Assembly (NCBI RefSeq): GCF_001424385.1 | Contig: NZ_LMPO01000008.1 | Span: 140,188 to 192,529, forward strand | Origin: Curtobacterium sp. Leaf183 | GTDB taxonomy: Bacteria > Actinomycetota > Actinomycetes > Actinomycetales > Microbacteriaceae | Direction of reading: 5' to 3' | Length of the DNA stretch: 52,342 bases | In this document: positions 28,855-36,760 of the stretch, piece after piece | Position numbering within the stretch: position 1 is the stretch's first letter | Layout: each line of letters starts with the position of its first letter | Translations under genes and position numbers: made by a program | The notes under the pieces: generated by a model | The model's input: only the letters and a program-made list of their open reading frames with translations | Databases searched by the model: none | What the model was told of the DNA's origin: nothing

Positions 28855-28967
28855 GGAAAAGCTCCCGTTCAGTTGTCGCTTGATGTCGAACTTATCGGTT
28901 GCAACGCACCACTTCGCGCCTGTTCGCTGTCGGCAATGCGGGCGGCCGGAAACCCGGCCACGAACAG
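28855..28967 (-). promoter_or_regulatory. clpP1P2 promoter region with possible ClgR site
   Basis: On the minus strand GATAAG (28890-28895) is a possible -10. GTTCGC at 28922-28927 followed by five bases and GCA resembles the GTTCGC-N5-GCG box described for ClgR, the actinobacterial activator of clp genes, with one mismatch. The spacing to the -10 suits an activator. The box alone is weak evidence. Confidence 0.35.
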
Positions 28968-29005
28968 ACAGGAGGCACGGTGCCAGCTGGCACCGTGCCT
29001 CCTGT
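28968..29005. terminator. Perfect 38-bp palindrome terminator after tig
   Basis: The 19-base arm ACAGGAGGCACGGTGCCAG (28968-28986) is followed at once by its complement (28987-29005), with flanking CACGAAC/GTTCGTG near-complementary. It lies 28 bases beyond the tig stop and should terminate tig before the clpP1 promoter. Confidence 0.8.
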
Positions 29006-29033
29006 TCGTGACGCGGTCGCGTCGACTGCCGGA

Positions 29034-30344
29034 CTACTCGGCGTCGGCCGTGGCCGGCTCCTGTGCGACACCCGCGGTGAACGCGGACAGGTCGACGTCG
29101 CCGCCGTTGCTGTCCTTGACGGTCACCTTGCTGAGGACCGTGGCGACGGCCTTGGAACGGGCGACTTCGCCGACCATGCCGGGGATCTGGCCGTTCTGGT
29201 CGATCACCTTGATGAACTCGCCGGGCTCCATGCCGTACTGCGCGGCGGCCTGGATCAGGTACTGCGTGAGCTCTTCCTGCGAGACCTGGATCGACTCCTT
29301 CTCGGCGATGGAGTCGAGCAGGATCTGCGAGCGGAACGCGGTCTCGCTGGACTCGGCCACTTCCTTGCGGTGCTCGTCGTCCTCGAGCCGGTTCTCCTGC
29401 TCGAGGTGACGGTGGACCTCGTCCTCGATCAGCTTCTCGGAGATCGGGATGTTGACGTCCTCGAGCAGCTTCTCGACGAGGGCGTCGCGCGCCGCGGAAC
29501 CCTGACCGAAGGTCTTGGACTTCGCGATCTGCTCCTTGAGGTCGCCCTTGAGCTCGTCGATGGTGTCGAACTGGCTGGCGATCTGGGCGAACTCGTCGTC
29601 GGCCTCGGGGAGCTCGCGCTCCTTGACGGCGGTGACGGTCACGGCGATCTGGGCGGTCTCGCCCTCGCGGTCGCCGCCGACGAGCTTCGACTCGAAGGTG
29701 GTGGACTCGCCCGCGGTCAGGGACTCGAGCGCCTCGTCGATGCCCTCGAGCAGGTCGCCCGAGCCGAGCTCGTAGGAGACGCCGGTGGCCGAGTCGACCT
29801 CGTCGTCGCCGATGGTGGCGGTCAGGTCGATCTGGGCGAAGTCGCCCTTGGTCGCCGGACGGTCGACCGTGACGAGCGTGCCGAAGCGCGTGCGGAGGTT
29901 CTGCAGCTCTTCCTCGATCTCGTCGTCGGAGACCTCGACCGCGTCGACCGTCAGCTCGTAGGAGCTGTAGTCGGGCAGGTCGAACTCGGGACGGACGTCC
30001 ACCTCGAAGGTGAGGACGAGGTCGCCGGTGAAGTCGTTGACGTTCGGGAGCTCGGAGACGTCGGCCTCGGCACGACCGAGGATGCGCAGTTCCTGCTCGT
30101 CGACCGCCTGGCGGTAGAAGGTGTCGATCGCGTCGCCGACGGCGTGGTTCAGGACCTCGCCGCGGCCGACACGCTGGTCGACGATCGCCGGCGGGACCTT
30201 GCCCTTGCGGAAGCCGGGGATGTTGATCTGCTCGGCGATGTGCTTGTACGCGTGGTCGATGCTCGGCTTGAGATCTTCCGGCGTCACGTTCACCGTGAGC
30301 TTGACGCGGGTCTCGCTCACCTTGTCGACGGTGCTGTTGGCCAA
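29034..30344 (-). CDS. tig: Trigger factor, ribosome-associated chaperone
   Basis: 436 residues in the standard three-domain plan. The ribosome-binding domain ends in the signature [20 protein letters not shown] (about residues 37-57). The FKBP-type PPIase domain is at about 150-240 ([16 protein letters not shown]...[18 protein letters not shown]). A helical C-terminal chaperone domain follows and ends acidic. The start is TTG at 30344, eight bases after AGGAG; readings further upstream run into the tRNA-Pro gene and are not credible. It acts with ClpXP in the protein-quality block of this region. Confidence 0.94.
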   Translation of the reverse strand: MANSTVDKVSETRVKLTVNVTPEDLKPSIDHAYKHIAEQINIPGFRKGKVPPAIVDQRVGRGEVLNHAVGDAIDTFYRQAVDEQELRILGRAEADVSELPNVNDFTGDLVLTFEVDVRPEFDLPDYSSYELTVDAVEVSDDEIEEELQNLRTRFGTLVTVDRPATKGDFAQIDLTATIGDDEVDSATGVSYELGSGDLLEGIDEALESLTAGESTTFESKLVGGDREGETAQIAVTVTAVKERELPEADDEFAQIASQFDTIDELKGDLKEQIAKSKTFGQGSAARDALVEKLLEDVNIPISEKLIEDEVHRHLEQENRLEDDEHRKEVAESSETAFRSQILLDSIAEKESIQVSQEELTQYLIQAAAQYGMEPGEFIKVIDQNGQIPGMVGEVARSKAVATVLSKVTVKDSNGGDVDLSAFTAGVAQEPATADAE

Positions 30345-30379
30345 GGGGGGTTCTCCTGATGGTTGTCGGTGATGTGTCC

Positions 30380-30456
30380 TGGTCGGGGCGACAGGATTCG
30401 AACCTGCGACCTCCCGCTCCCAAAGCGGGCGCTCTACCAAGCTGAGCTACGCCCCG
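30380..30456 (-). tRNA. tRNA-Pro (anticodon TGG)
   Basis: Read on the minus strand it begins CGGGGCGTAGCTCAGC and pairs CGGGGCG with CGCCCCG. The anticodon loop TTTGGGA sits between CCCGC and GCGGG, giving TGG. The T arm contains GTTCGAATC. Discriminator A and an encoded CCA complete a 77-base gene (74 without CCA). It lies 35 bases upstream of the tig start. Confidence 0.95.
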
Positions 30457-30513
30457 TTTGACTGGGCCAGGGTGCTCGCGAACACCGGTAGGGCGCATGC
30501 GACGCCGATGAGT

Positions 30514-30816
30514 CTAGCGGTCCGACGGTGTCCCGTTCCCGGGTGGCTCCTCAGCTGTGGGCAACTGCTGCCGCAGGCGCTGGCGCCACCGGACCCCGAC
30601 CGCCACCTGCACGGCGAGCGCGGCGACGGCGAGCACGAGCCCGAGGACGATCCGCCACACGTGCAGGAGTGCGTGCACCGGCTGGGTCTGCGGGTCGCCG
30701 AACAGATCGGGACGGAGCGAGAGCACCACGGCGGCGAGGAGGACCAGCACGTACGACACGATGCGCGAGCGCCGGATGGTGCGCTGGGCGGACGCGTCCG
30801 GTGGGGGCAGGATCAT
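30514..30816 (-). CDS. Small two-helix membrane protein, hypothetical
   Basis: 100 residues with two hydrophobic segments (IVSYVLVLLAAVVLSL and IVLGLVLAVAALAVQVAVGV) separated by a short loop, basic ends, and a Pro/Glu-rich C-terminus. No domain is recognised. It fills the gap between two tRNA genes, with no strong ribosome-binding site visible, so the start is less sure than the gene. Confidence 0.6.
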   Translation of the reverse strand: MILPPPDASAQRTIRRSRIVSYVLVLLAAVVLSLRPDLFGDPQTQPVHALLHVWRIVLGLVLAVAALAVQVAVGVRWRQRLRQQLPTAEEPPGNGTPSDR

Positions 30817-30868
30817 CGAGTGCGGTTCGTCCGGTATGGTTGTCCCGCTGTGCTTCGTGCACGTGCGC

Positions 30869-30942
30869 GGGGATGTAGCTCAATGGTAGAGCCCCAGTCT
30901 TCCAAACTGGCTACGCGGGTTCGATTCCCGTCATCCCCTCCA
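30869..30942 (+). tRNA. tRNA-Gly (anticodon TCC)
   Basis: Acceptor GGGGATG pairs with CATCCCC. The D arm is AGCTCAATGGTAGAGC, the anticodon loop CTTCCAA lies between CCAGT and ACTGG, giving TCC, and the T arm contains GGTTCGATTCC. Discriminator T and an encoded CCA end the 74-base gene. A 17-bp tandem repeat begins on its last base. Confidence 0.95.
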
Positions 30943-31009
30943 CAGGGCTCTTCCCTTGACAGGGCTCTTCTCTCCACAGGGCCCTCCTCTCCACAGCGCC
31001 GTCCTCTCC
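30942..31009 (+). repeat. Four tandem copies of a 17-bp unit abutting tRNA-Gly
   Basis: Units start at 30942, 30959, 30976 and 30993. The consensus is ACAGGGCTCTTCTCTCC, with two to four changes among the copies. The first base of the array is the final A of the encoded CCA. No ORF covers it. Confidence 0.8.
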
Positions 31010-31037
31010 AGCCAACGCTGACCGGCGACATGTCAGC

Positions 31038-31736
31038 ATGTCCCGCATGGCGCAGCGAACGACCGTCCTCGTGGTGGACGACGACACGAACGTCCTGCTC
31101 GGCATCCGGGTGGCGCTCGAGACCGACGGACACCGGGTCGTCACCGCGCCCGACGGCCGCCAGGCACTGACCGCGGTCGTCGGGCACGACCCCGACGCCG
31201 TCGTCCTCGACCTGGCGATGCCGTTCCTCGACGGACTCGGCGTCTGCCGGGCCCTCCGTGCGGCGGGCGACGCGGTCCCGGTGATGATGCTCACCGCCCA
31301 CCACCGCCCGGACGAACGCGTCGACGGGCTCGACGCGGGTGCCGATGACTACCTCGGCAAGCCGTTCGACGTCGACGAGCTCCGCGCCCGTGTCCGCGCA
31401 CTGGTCCGGCGGGGTGGCGGCACCCGCACGTCGATCGACGACCGGCCGACCTGGGCGGGCGTGACGCTCGACGCCGCCCAGCGCGTCCTGCACACCGCGA
31501 GCGGCCCGGTCGACCTCACCCGGTCCGAGTCCGTCGTCGCCGAGCTCCTGTTCCGCGATCCGACGCGGACACGGACGCGCGACGAGCTCGTGGACGCCGT
31601 GTGGGACGGCGCCGCTCCCCCGGCGTCCAACGCGCTCGACGTCCTGGTCAGCGCGGTCCGCCGCAAGCTCGTCGCCGCCACCGGCAACCCCGCCATCAAG
31701 GCCGTGCGGGGCCTCGGCTACCGGCTCGAACCGTGA
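31038..31736 (+). CDS. Two-component response regulator, OmpR/PhoB family
   Basis: 232 residues. The receiver domain has the acidic pair VVDDD at the start, phospho-acceptor Asp58 in VVLDLAMP, and the conserved Lys in DYLGKPFDVDEL. The winged-helix output domain (about 135-232) ends in NALDVLVSAVRRKLVAATGNPAIKAVRGLGYRLEP, typical of OmpR/MprA proteins. ATG 31047 (MAQRTTVLVVDDD) may be the true start. The stop overlaps the kinase GTG by four bases, so both are one operon. Confidence 0.92.
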   Translation: MSRMAQRTTVLVVDDDTNVLLGIRVALETDGHRVVTAPDGRQALTAVVGHDPDAVVLDLAMPFLDGLGVCRALRAAGDAVPVMMLTAHHRPDERVDGLDAGADDYLGKPFDVDELRARVRALVRRGGGTRTSIDDRPTWAGVTLDAAQRVLHTASGPVDLTRSESVVAELLFRDPTRTRTRDELVDAVWDGAAPPASNALDVLVSAVRRKLVAATGNPAIKAVRGLGYRLEP

Positions 31737-33106
31737 GGACCCGGACCGGGTCGCTGCGTCGACGACTCGCAGCGCTCGTCGCCGGGGCGGTCGCGCTGGC
31801 CGGGCTGCTCGTCGCGGTGCTCACCGGGTTCGTGGTCACCACGCAGCTGCACGGTGCGCTCGACACCGCGCTGCAGCGCGAGGCCACCCGGGTGCAGCGG
31901 CTCCTGCAGACGGACGCCGGCTACACGGGCGACGCGGCGAGCGAGTGCCGGTACGTGGTCGAACCGGCGTGCGCGCGCGAGGTCACCCGGGACGACGCCG
32001 TGGGGTCCGGGCGGGGTCCGCTCGTGCTCACGGCGGCGGCGCACCGGGTGGCGACCGGCGAGCGCGCGAGTGCACGGTCGACGCAGGACGGTGTCCGGGT
32101 CCTGGTGGTGCCCGTCCGCGACGGTGAGGCCGTGATGGTCGGGCTCCCCCTCGCCCAGACCGAGGTCGCGGTCCGGCGCACGTGGATCGCCCTGGCAGGT
32201 GCCGGTGCGCTGTCCATCGTGCTGGCGGCGGTCCTCGGGTACGTGGTGGCGGCCGTGGGGTTGCGCCCGATCCAGTCGCTCGACGCCGCGGTGCGCCGGG
32301 TCCGTGACACTGCCGACCCGCACGCCCGGGTCGAGGTGCACCGCAACGACGAGCTCGGACGCCTCGCCGATGCCTTCGACGACATGCTCGCGCGGCTGGC
32401 GGCAGCGAGCGACCGGCAGCGGGACTTCGTCGCGGACGCCTCGCACGAGCTCCGCACGCCGCTCACGACGCTCCGGACGAACCTGCAGCTGCTCGGCGGC
32501 GACCGTGCGCTCGACCCGGGCACGCAAACGGCGCTCCGCCGGGCCGTGTCCGAGGAGCTCCGCGCGATGCAGCTGACCGTCGACGACCTGTCCGAGCTGG
32601 CGCGGGGTGACCGGCACGACGCAGGCTTCCTCGACTCCGAGGACCTCGTCACGGCCCTGCACGAGGTCGCGGACACCACCGCCCGCCGCTGGGACGTCTC
32701 CGTCACGGTGCACGCAGCCGACGAAGCGGCACCCGTCGCCAGAGCGCCCGTCGTGATCGCGTCGGGGCGGCTCCGTCGGCTCCTCGACGTCGTCCTGGAC
32801 AACGCCGGGAAGTACGGCGAGGGCACCCCGGTCGACGTCCGGGTCCGCGTCACGGCGGACACCACGTCGATCGAGGTGACCGACGGCGGCATCGGCATCC
32901 CGCCCGAGGACCGGCAGCGCGTCTTCGACCGCTTCCACCGGGCAGCGTCTGCCCGGGGCCGGCACGGCTCGGGACTCGGCCTGGCGATCGCCGCGCAGAT
33001 CTGCGCGGCGTCGGGCGGGTCCGTCTCCGCGCACGCGGGGCCGTCGGGCACCGGCACGACGATCCGGATCACGCTGCGCAGCGCCGGAGGCCCGACGGCC
33101 GACTGA
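31733..33106 (+). CDS. Sensor histidine kinase, OmpR-partner type
   Basis: 457 residues. TM1 is LAALVAGAVALAGLLVAVLTGFVV. An extracytoplasmic sensor of about 110 residues has a Cys pair (SECRYVVEPACAREV). TM2 is around TWIALAGAGALSIVLAAVLGYVVAAV, followed by a HAMP domain, HisKA with His238 in DASHELRTPL, and an ATPase domain with DNAGKYGEGTPV, GIGIPPEDRQRVFDRF and HGSGLGLAIA. It resembles MprB-type kinases. The signal is unknown; the MurG/LegB-like pair follows 39 bases later and may be a target. Confidence 0.92.
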   Translation: MRTRTGSLRRRLAALVAGAVALAGLLVAVLTGFVVTTQLHGALDTALQREATRVQRLLQTDAGYTGDAASECRYVVEPACAREVTRDDAVGSGRGPLVLTAAAHRVATGERASARSTQDGVRVLVVPVRDGEAVMVGLPLAQTEVAVRRTWIALAGAGALSIVLAAVLGYVVAAVGLRPIQSLDAAVRRVRDTADPHARVEVHRNDELGRLADAFDDMLARLAAASDRQRDFVADASHELRTPLTTLRTNLQLLGGDRALDPGTQTALRRAVSEELRAMQLTVDDLSELARGDRHDAGFLDSEDLVTALHEVADTTARRWDVSVTVHAADEAAPVARAPVVIASGRLRRLLDVVLDNAGKYGEGTPVDVRVRVTADTTSIEVTDGGIGIPPEDRQRVFDRFHRAASARGRHGSGLGLAIAAQICAASGGSVSAHAGPSGTGTTIRITLRSAGGPTAD

Positions 33107-33145
33107 CCTCATGTTCGCGTCACGTCCCCGTCCGACCCTGTCGGC

Positions 33146-34369
33146 ATGGTCATGCTGCACTCGAACACGAACCCACGGACCGCCGACGGGGCACGACCGC
33201 TCCGCGTCGTCGTCGCGGCCGGCGGCACCGGTGGGCACATCTACCCCGGGCTCGCCGTGGCCGCCGCCGTCGAACGACTCGCGCCCGGCGCGGTCGTCAC
33301 CTTCTCCGGGACCCCCGACCGCCTGGAGGCCCGGCTCGTCCCCGCCGCCGGGTACCGGCTCGACACCACTCCGATGCGTCCCGTCCCACGCCGGCTGACC
33401 GGCTCGGCGCTCGGGTTCCCGGCCCGGTTCGTGCGCTGCGTGCTCCGCGCGCGGCGCCAGCTGCGACAGCTGCGGGCGGACGTGGTGATCGGCGTCGGCG
33501 GCTACCCCAGTGTCCCCGCCGTCGTCGCGGCGTGGACCCTGCGCCTGCCGGTCCTGGTCCACGAGTCGAACGCCACCCCCGGGTTGGCCAACGTCCTGGC
33601 CGCACGGCTCGCCGGGCGGGTCGCCACCGCGTTCGACCCGACCGACGGCACCTTCGCCGGGTGCTCCGACGTCCGCCGTGTCGGCATCCCGATCTCCGCC
33701 GCGCTGGCGTCGTGCGACCGTGCAGCGATGCGCGACGCTGCGCGACGGGCCTTCGGCATCGAACCGCACGAGCGGTTCGTGGTCGTTTCGGGCGGCAGCC
33801 TCGGCGCGGTCTCGATCGACCGCGTCGTCGTCGAGCTCGGGGCGACCAGCTGGCAGGAGCGTCCGGTGCGGGTCCTGCTCAAGGCCAGCGGCGCCCACGC
33901 CGACGACGTCCGACGCCGCCTCCGTGAGCGCAGCGCCGACCGCGTCGTCACCGTCGTGTCCCACATCGAGGACATGGCCTCGGCGTACGCGGCCGCCGAC
34001 GTCGTCGTCACCCGCGCCGGGGCCTGCACCGTCGCCGAGGTCGAACACCTGCGCGTGCCCGCCGTCCTGGTCCCGTTCCCCGGCGCCACCGACGACCACC
34101 AGACCGCGAACGCCCGGGCGCTGGCCGCGTCGGGGGCCCCCGTCGTGGTGCTGCCGGACGACCAGCTGGACGCCCGCGCCCTGGACGCGGCCGTCTCGGA
34201 ACTGGCCGCGCGCAGCGGAGCCGAGCCGGGCCTCCCGTCCGGCCGTCCGCGTCCGCACCTCGGATGGGCCACCGCGACCCCGCACGCCGCGGCGGCGGAC
34301 GCCGTCGCCAGCTGGGCGATCGAACTCGCACGAAGCACCACCACCACCAACAACGGAAGGACCGCATGA
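33146..34369 (+). CDS. MurG-like UDP-sugar glycosyltransferase (paralogue outside the division cluster)
   Basis: 407-residue GT28-family enzyme. The N-terminal glycine loop VVAAGGTGGHIYPGLAVA, the membrane/acceptor-side GVGGYPSVPAVVAAW and HESNATPGLANVLAAR, and the donor-binding TRAGACTVAEVEHLRVPAVLVPFPGATDDHQTANA all match MurG. True murG normally sits in the dcw cluster between ftsW and murC. Here the neighbours are a two-component system and a nucleotide-sugar dehydratase, so this is likely a second copy acting on another glycolipid or a secondary metabolite. The stop overlaps the dehydratase ATG. ATG 33152 is an alternative start. The acceptor is unknown. Confidence 0.8.
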   Translation: MVMLHSNTNPRTADGARPLRVVVAAGGTGGHIYPGLAVAAAVERLAPGAVVTFSGTPDRLEARLVPAAGYRLDTTPMRPVPRRLTGSALGFPARFVRCVLRARRQLRQLRADVVIGVGGYPSVPAVVAAWTLRLPVLVHESNATPGLANVLAARLAGRVATAFDPTDGTFAGCSDVRRVGIPISAALASCDRAAMRDAARRAFGIEPHERFVVVSGGSLGAVSIDRVVVELGATSWQERPVRVLLKASGAHADDVRRRLRERSADRVVTVVSHIEDMASAYAAADVVVTRAGACTVAEVEHLRVPAVLVPFPGATDDHQTANARALAASGAPVVVLPDDQLDARALDAAVSELAARSGAEPGLPSGRPRPHLGWATATPHAAAADAVASWAIELARSTTTTNNGRTA

Positions 34370-35352
34370 TGCACGACGACCACTGGGAGGGCCGCCGCGT
34401 CCTCGTCACCGGAGCCGAGGGCTTCATCGGGTCCGCGCTCGTCGACGCCCTCGTCGACCGGGGCGCGCGGGTCCGTGCCCTGTGCCACTACAAGCCGTAC
34501 GGCGAGGCCGGCAACCTCGCGCCGTACCTCGACGACCCACGCGTCGAGGTGCTCGCGGGCGACGTCCGCGACCCGTTCCTGGTCGACCAGGCCGTCGCCG
34601 GCACCGACACCGTGTTCCACCTGGCCGCGCTGATCGGCATCCCGTACTCGTACGTAGCACCCGAGTCGTACGTGCAGACGAACGTCGTCGGCTCGCACAA
34701 CGTCGTTGCAGCATGCCGGCGGCACGGTGCGCGGATGGTGCACACCTCGACCTCGGAGACGTACGGCAGCGCCCTGAGCGTCCCGATGGACGAGTCGCAC
34801 CCGGCGCAGCCGCAGTCGCCGTACTCGGCGTCGAAGATCGCGGCGGACGCGATGGTGCTGTCGTACCACGCGGCGTTCGGCACGCCCGTCGCCGTGTGCC
34901 GCCCGTTCAACACCTACGGCCCGCGCCAGAGCGCCCGCGCGGTGATCCCCGCCGTGCTCGAGCAGCTCGCGGCCGGGTCGGACGTCATCCGCCTGGGCTC
35001 GACGACACCGACGCGCGACTTCACGTACGTGACCGACACAGTCGAGGGCTTCCTGGCCATCGGCGCCTCCGACGCTGCCATCGGGCGGACGTGCAACCTC
35101 GGCACCGGCTCCGAGGTCTCCATCGGTGCGCTCGCCGAGATGCTCGTCGCGGTGAGCGGGCGGCCGGCGCGCGTGGTCGTCGACGACGCCCGGCTCCGCC
35201 CGGAGGCCAGCGAGGTGGACCGGCTGCTGTCCGACAACAGCCTCGTGCGGTCCCTGACCGGGTGGGCGCCGCAGGTCACCCTCGAGGACGGGCTGGCGCG
35301 CACGTGGGCGTGGCTGCGCGACCGACCGGCCTCGCGCCGGTACCAGGTGTGA
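34366..35352 (+). CDS. NAD-dependent nucleotide-sugar 4,6-dehydratase, LegB-like
   Basis: Extended SDR of 328 residues. The NAD loop TGAEGFIGS is at 15-23, catalytic Tyr153 and Lys157 lie in YSASK, and the HLAALIGIPYSYVAPESYVQTN stretch (85-106) and RPFNTYGPRQSARAVIP are hallmarks of LegB-type UDP-N-acetylglucosamine 4,6-dehydratases in legionaminic-type sugar pathways. DFTYVTDTVEGF supports the same group. No aminotransferase or sialic-acid synthase gene follows, so the pathway is incomplete here and the 4-keto product must go elsewhere. It is translationally coupled to the MurG-like gene by an ATGA overlap. Confidence 0.82.
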   Translation: MMHDDHWEGRRVLVTGAEGFIGSALVDALVDRGARVRALCHYKPYGEAGNLAPYLDDPRVEVLAGDVRDPFLVDQAVAGTDTVFHLAALIGIPYSYVAPESYVQTNVVGSHNVVAACRRHGARMVHTSTSETYGSALSVPMDESHPAQPQSPYSASKIAADAMVLSYHAAFGTPVAVCRPFNTYGPRQSARAVIPAVLEQLAAGSDVIRLGSTTPTRDFTYVTDTVEGFLAIGASDAAIGRTCNLGTGSEVSIGALAEMLVAVSGRPARVVVDDARLRPEASEVDRLLSDNSLVRSLTGWAPQVTLEDGLARTWAWLRDRPASRRYQV

Positions 35353-35355
35353 CGC

Positions 35356-35643
35356 TCAGGCGTCGAGCGTCAGGGTCACCTCGACCTCGTCGCCCAGGCC
35401 GACCCCCTCGACCCGCCGCTCGGCGGCACGGAGCGGCACGAGGTACCCGCCGTCCTTCGGGAACAGCGACGTCGTCCAACGGGTCCGACCGATCCGCACC
35501 CCGACGGGGATGACACCCCAGCCGTAGGTCAGCGACGGGGCGAGCTCGGCGATCAGGTCGGCGACGTCGTCGGCCACCGGCGCGAAGAAGAACGGCGCGG
35601 GTCCGCGCCACTCGATCACGCTCGTGCGGAAGGTCAGCTCCAC
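35356..35643 (-). CDS. DUF1905 domain protein
   Basis: 95 residues covering a single DUF1905 beta-barrel-like domain: EWRGPAPFFFAPVADDVADLI, then LTYGWGVIPVGVRIGRTRWTTSLFPKDGGYLVPL. The family is small and of unknown function, sometimes fused to YdeI-type domains. The GTG start at 35643 lies 4 bases after the phosphotransferase stop, so the two are likely co-transcribed. It converges with the dehydratase gene with only three bases between the stops. Confidence 0.88.
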   Translation of the reverse strand: MELTFRTSVIEWRGPAPFFFAPVADDVADLIAELAPSLTYGWGVIPVGVRIGRTRWTTSLFPKDGGYLVPLRAAERRVEGVGLGDEVEVTLTLDA

Positions 35644-35647
35644 GTCC

Positions 35648-36526
35648 TCAGCGCCCCTGATCGACGAGGGTCAACAGCCAGTCGCGCGGCGCTGTCCGGT
35701 AGTCGGTCGGCATCGCGTCGCCGGACGCATCGATGGCCCGCTGCCAGCTCAGGACCCGCGGGACGACACCGAGGGTGGTAGCGAGCCCGACCAGGTGCTG
35801 CACGTCCGGGTCGTCACCGACGCCCGGTTCGTCGAAGAAGGTCTCCAGGTACGCGTCGACCGCGCCGGGCACGTCCTCACGACCGGCGACGAGCAGGCTG
35901 CAGAACGGATGCGAGACGCACGCATCGCCCCAGTCGAACGGCACGGCTTCCCGCGCGAAGGCGTTCCCCGTGTGCAGGTCGCCGTGCTCGACGGTCGCCA
36001 TCGGCAGCAGCTCGTCGAGTTCGGCGGCGGCATCCCCGAGCATCGGCAGCGCCGCACTGACCTCGGGCGCCCACCGGTCCACCAGCGCCGTTGCGACGTC
36101 GGGCAGCACCCCGAGGCGCACGTCGGGCACCCCGGCACAGACCAGGTCGTCGGCCGCGGCGGGCTCGGTGGCCCACTGCACCTCGGCGTAGTGGCGCATC
36201 ACGTCGAGCCAGGCCGCGTCGCGCGACACTGCGTCGGACAGCCGGACGATCGGGCCGCCGTCGGGCAGCAGGACGTGGTTGCCCTGCACCGCGACGGGGT
36301 GCTGCACGTGCGGGACCCCGCGGAGCGCCAGGATCCGGAGGACCGCGGGTTCGGCAGCGACCCCGTCGGGCGCGGTCTTCAGATAGTGGTCGCCGTCACT
36401 GGTCGTGACGCGCCAGACGGTGCTCCACGCGCGCTGCCGGATCTGCTCGACGCCGAGGACGTCGGTCCCCTGCTCGGCGAGGACCTCCCGGGCCCAGACC
36501 ACCGCGTCAACCGAGTCGTCGTCCAC
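35648..36526 (-). CDS. Aminoglycoside/choline-kinase-like phosphotransferase (APH family)
   Basis: 292-residue protein-kinase-fold small-molecule kinase. The N-lobe has STVWRVTTSDGDHYLKTAP with the ATP-binding Lys. The catalytic loop is TVEHGDLHTGNAF (HGDxxxxN), and the metal-binding Asp is in VPFDWGDACVSHPF. Substrates in this family vary (antibiotics, choline, sugars), and resistance must not be assumed. GTG 36526 was chosen because the region further upstream, though open, consists of GTGCGAGGTT repeats. It precedes and is probably co-transcribed with the DUF1905 gene. Confidence 0.82.
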   Translation of the reverse strand: MDDDSVDAVVWAREVLAEQGTDVLGVEQIRQRAWSTVWRVTTSDGDHYLKTAPDGVAAEPAVLRILALRGVPHVQHPVAVQGNHVLLPDGGPIVRLSDAVSRDAAWLDVMRHYAEVQWATEPAAADDLVCAGVPDVRLGVLPDVATALVDRWAPEVSAALPMLGDAAAELDELLPMATVEHGDLHTGNAFAREAVPFDWGDACVSHPFCSLLVAGREDVPGAVDAYLETFFDEPGVGDDPDVQHLVGLATTLGVVPRVLSWQRAIDASGDAMPTDYRTAPRDWLLTLVDQGR

Positions 36527-36540
36527 ACGAGCACCGTACC

Positions 36541-36658
36541 CGCACCGTGCGAGGTTGCTGCCACGTGCGAGGTTGATCGCCCCGTGCGCGGGCCGCACCG
36601 TGCGAGGTTGCTGCCACGTGCGAGGTTGATCGCCCCGCGCGAGGAAACAACCTCGCAC
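36541..36658. repeat. Intergenic GTGCGAGGTTG repeat cluster with 53-bp tandem duplication
   Basis: A 44-bp segment at 36541-36584 recurs exactly at 36594-36637 (period 53). Each copy holds two direct GTGCGAGGTTG words (36547, 36565, 36600, 36618), and an inverted CAACCTCGCAC closes the cluster at 36648-36658. It occupies the gap between the phosphotransferase and the GH18 gene. The rest of that gap, to 36760, shows no gene or clear hairpin. Confidence 0.85.
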
Positions 36659-36760
36659 GGGGCCATCAACCGCGCACCGCACGGAGCGGCGTGAGCATCA
36701 CCCGGAGCGGCGCGAGCACGACCGACCGCGCGACACGCAGCCGCCCCGCACGCAGCCGCG

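Noticed and set aside
30942..31009. 17-bp tandem array after tRNA-Gly considered as a CRISPR or an att site.
   Set aside because: The copies abut without spacers, and no integrase or second tRNA 3'-end copy is seen in the window.
33146..34369. Calling the GT28 gene murG proper.
   Set aside because: The motifs fit, but none of the division and cell-wall neighbours are present, so the symbol was withheld.
35648..36526. Annotating the phosphotransferase as an aminoglycoside resistance gene.
   Set aside because: The APH fold is shared by many small-molecule kinases, and nothing in the sequence or neighbours points to antibiotic modification.
36527..36682. In-frame N-terminal extension of the phosphotransferase with repeated NLARGSNLARC-type words.
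   Set aside because: It is the translation of the intergenic GTGCGAGGTT repeats. The kinase fold starts after GTG 36526 and the extension has no domain features.
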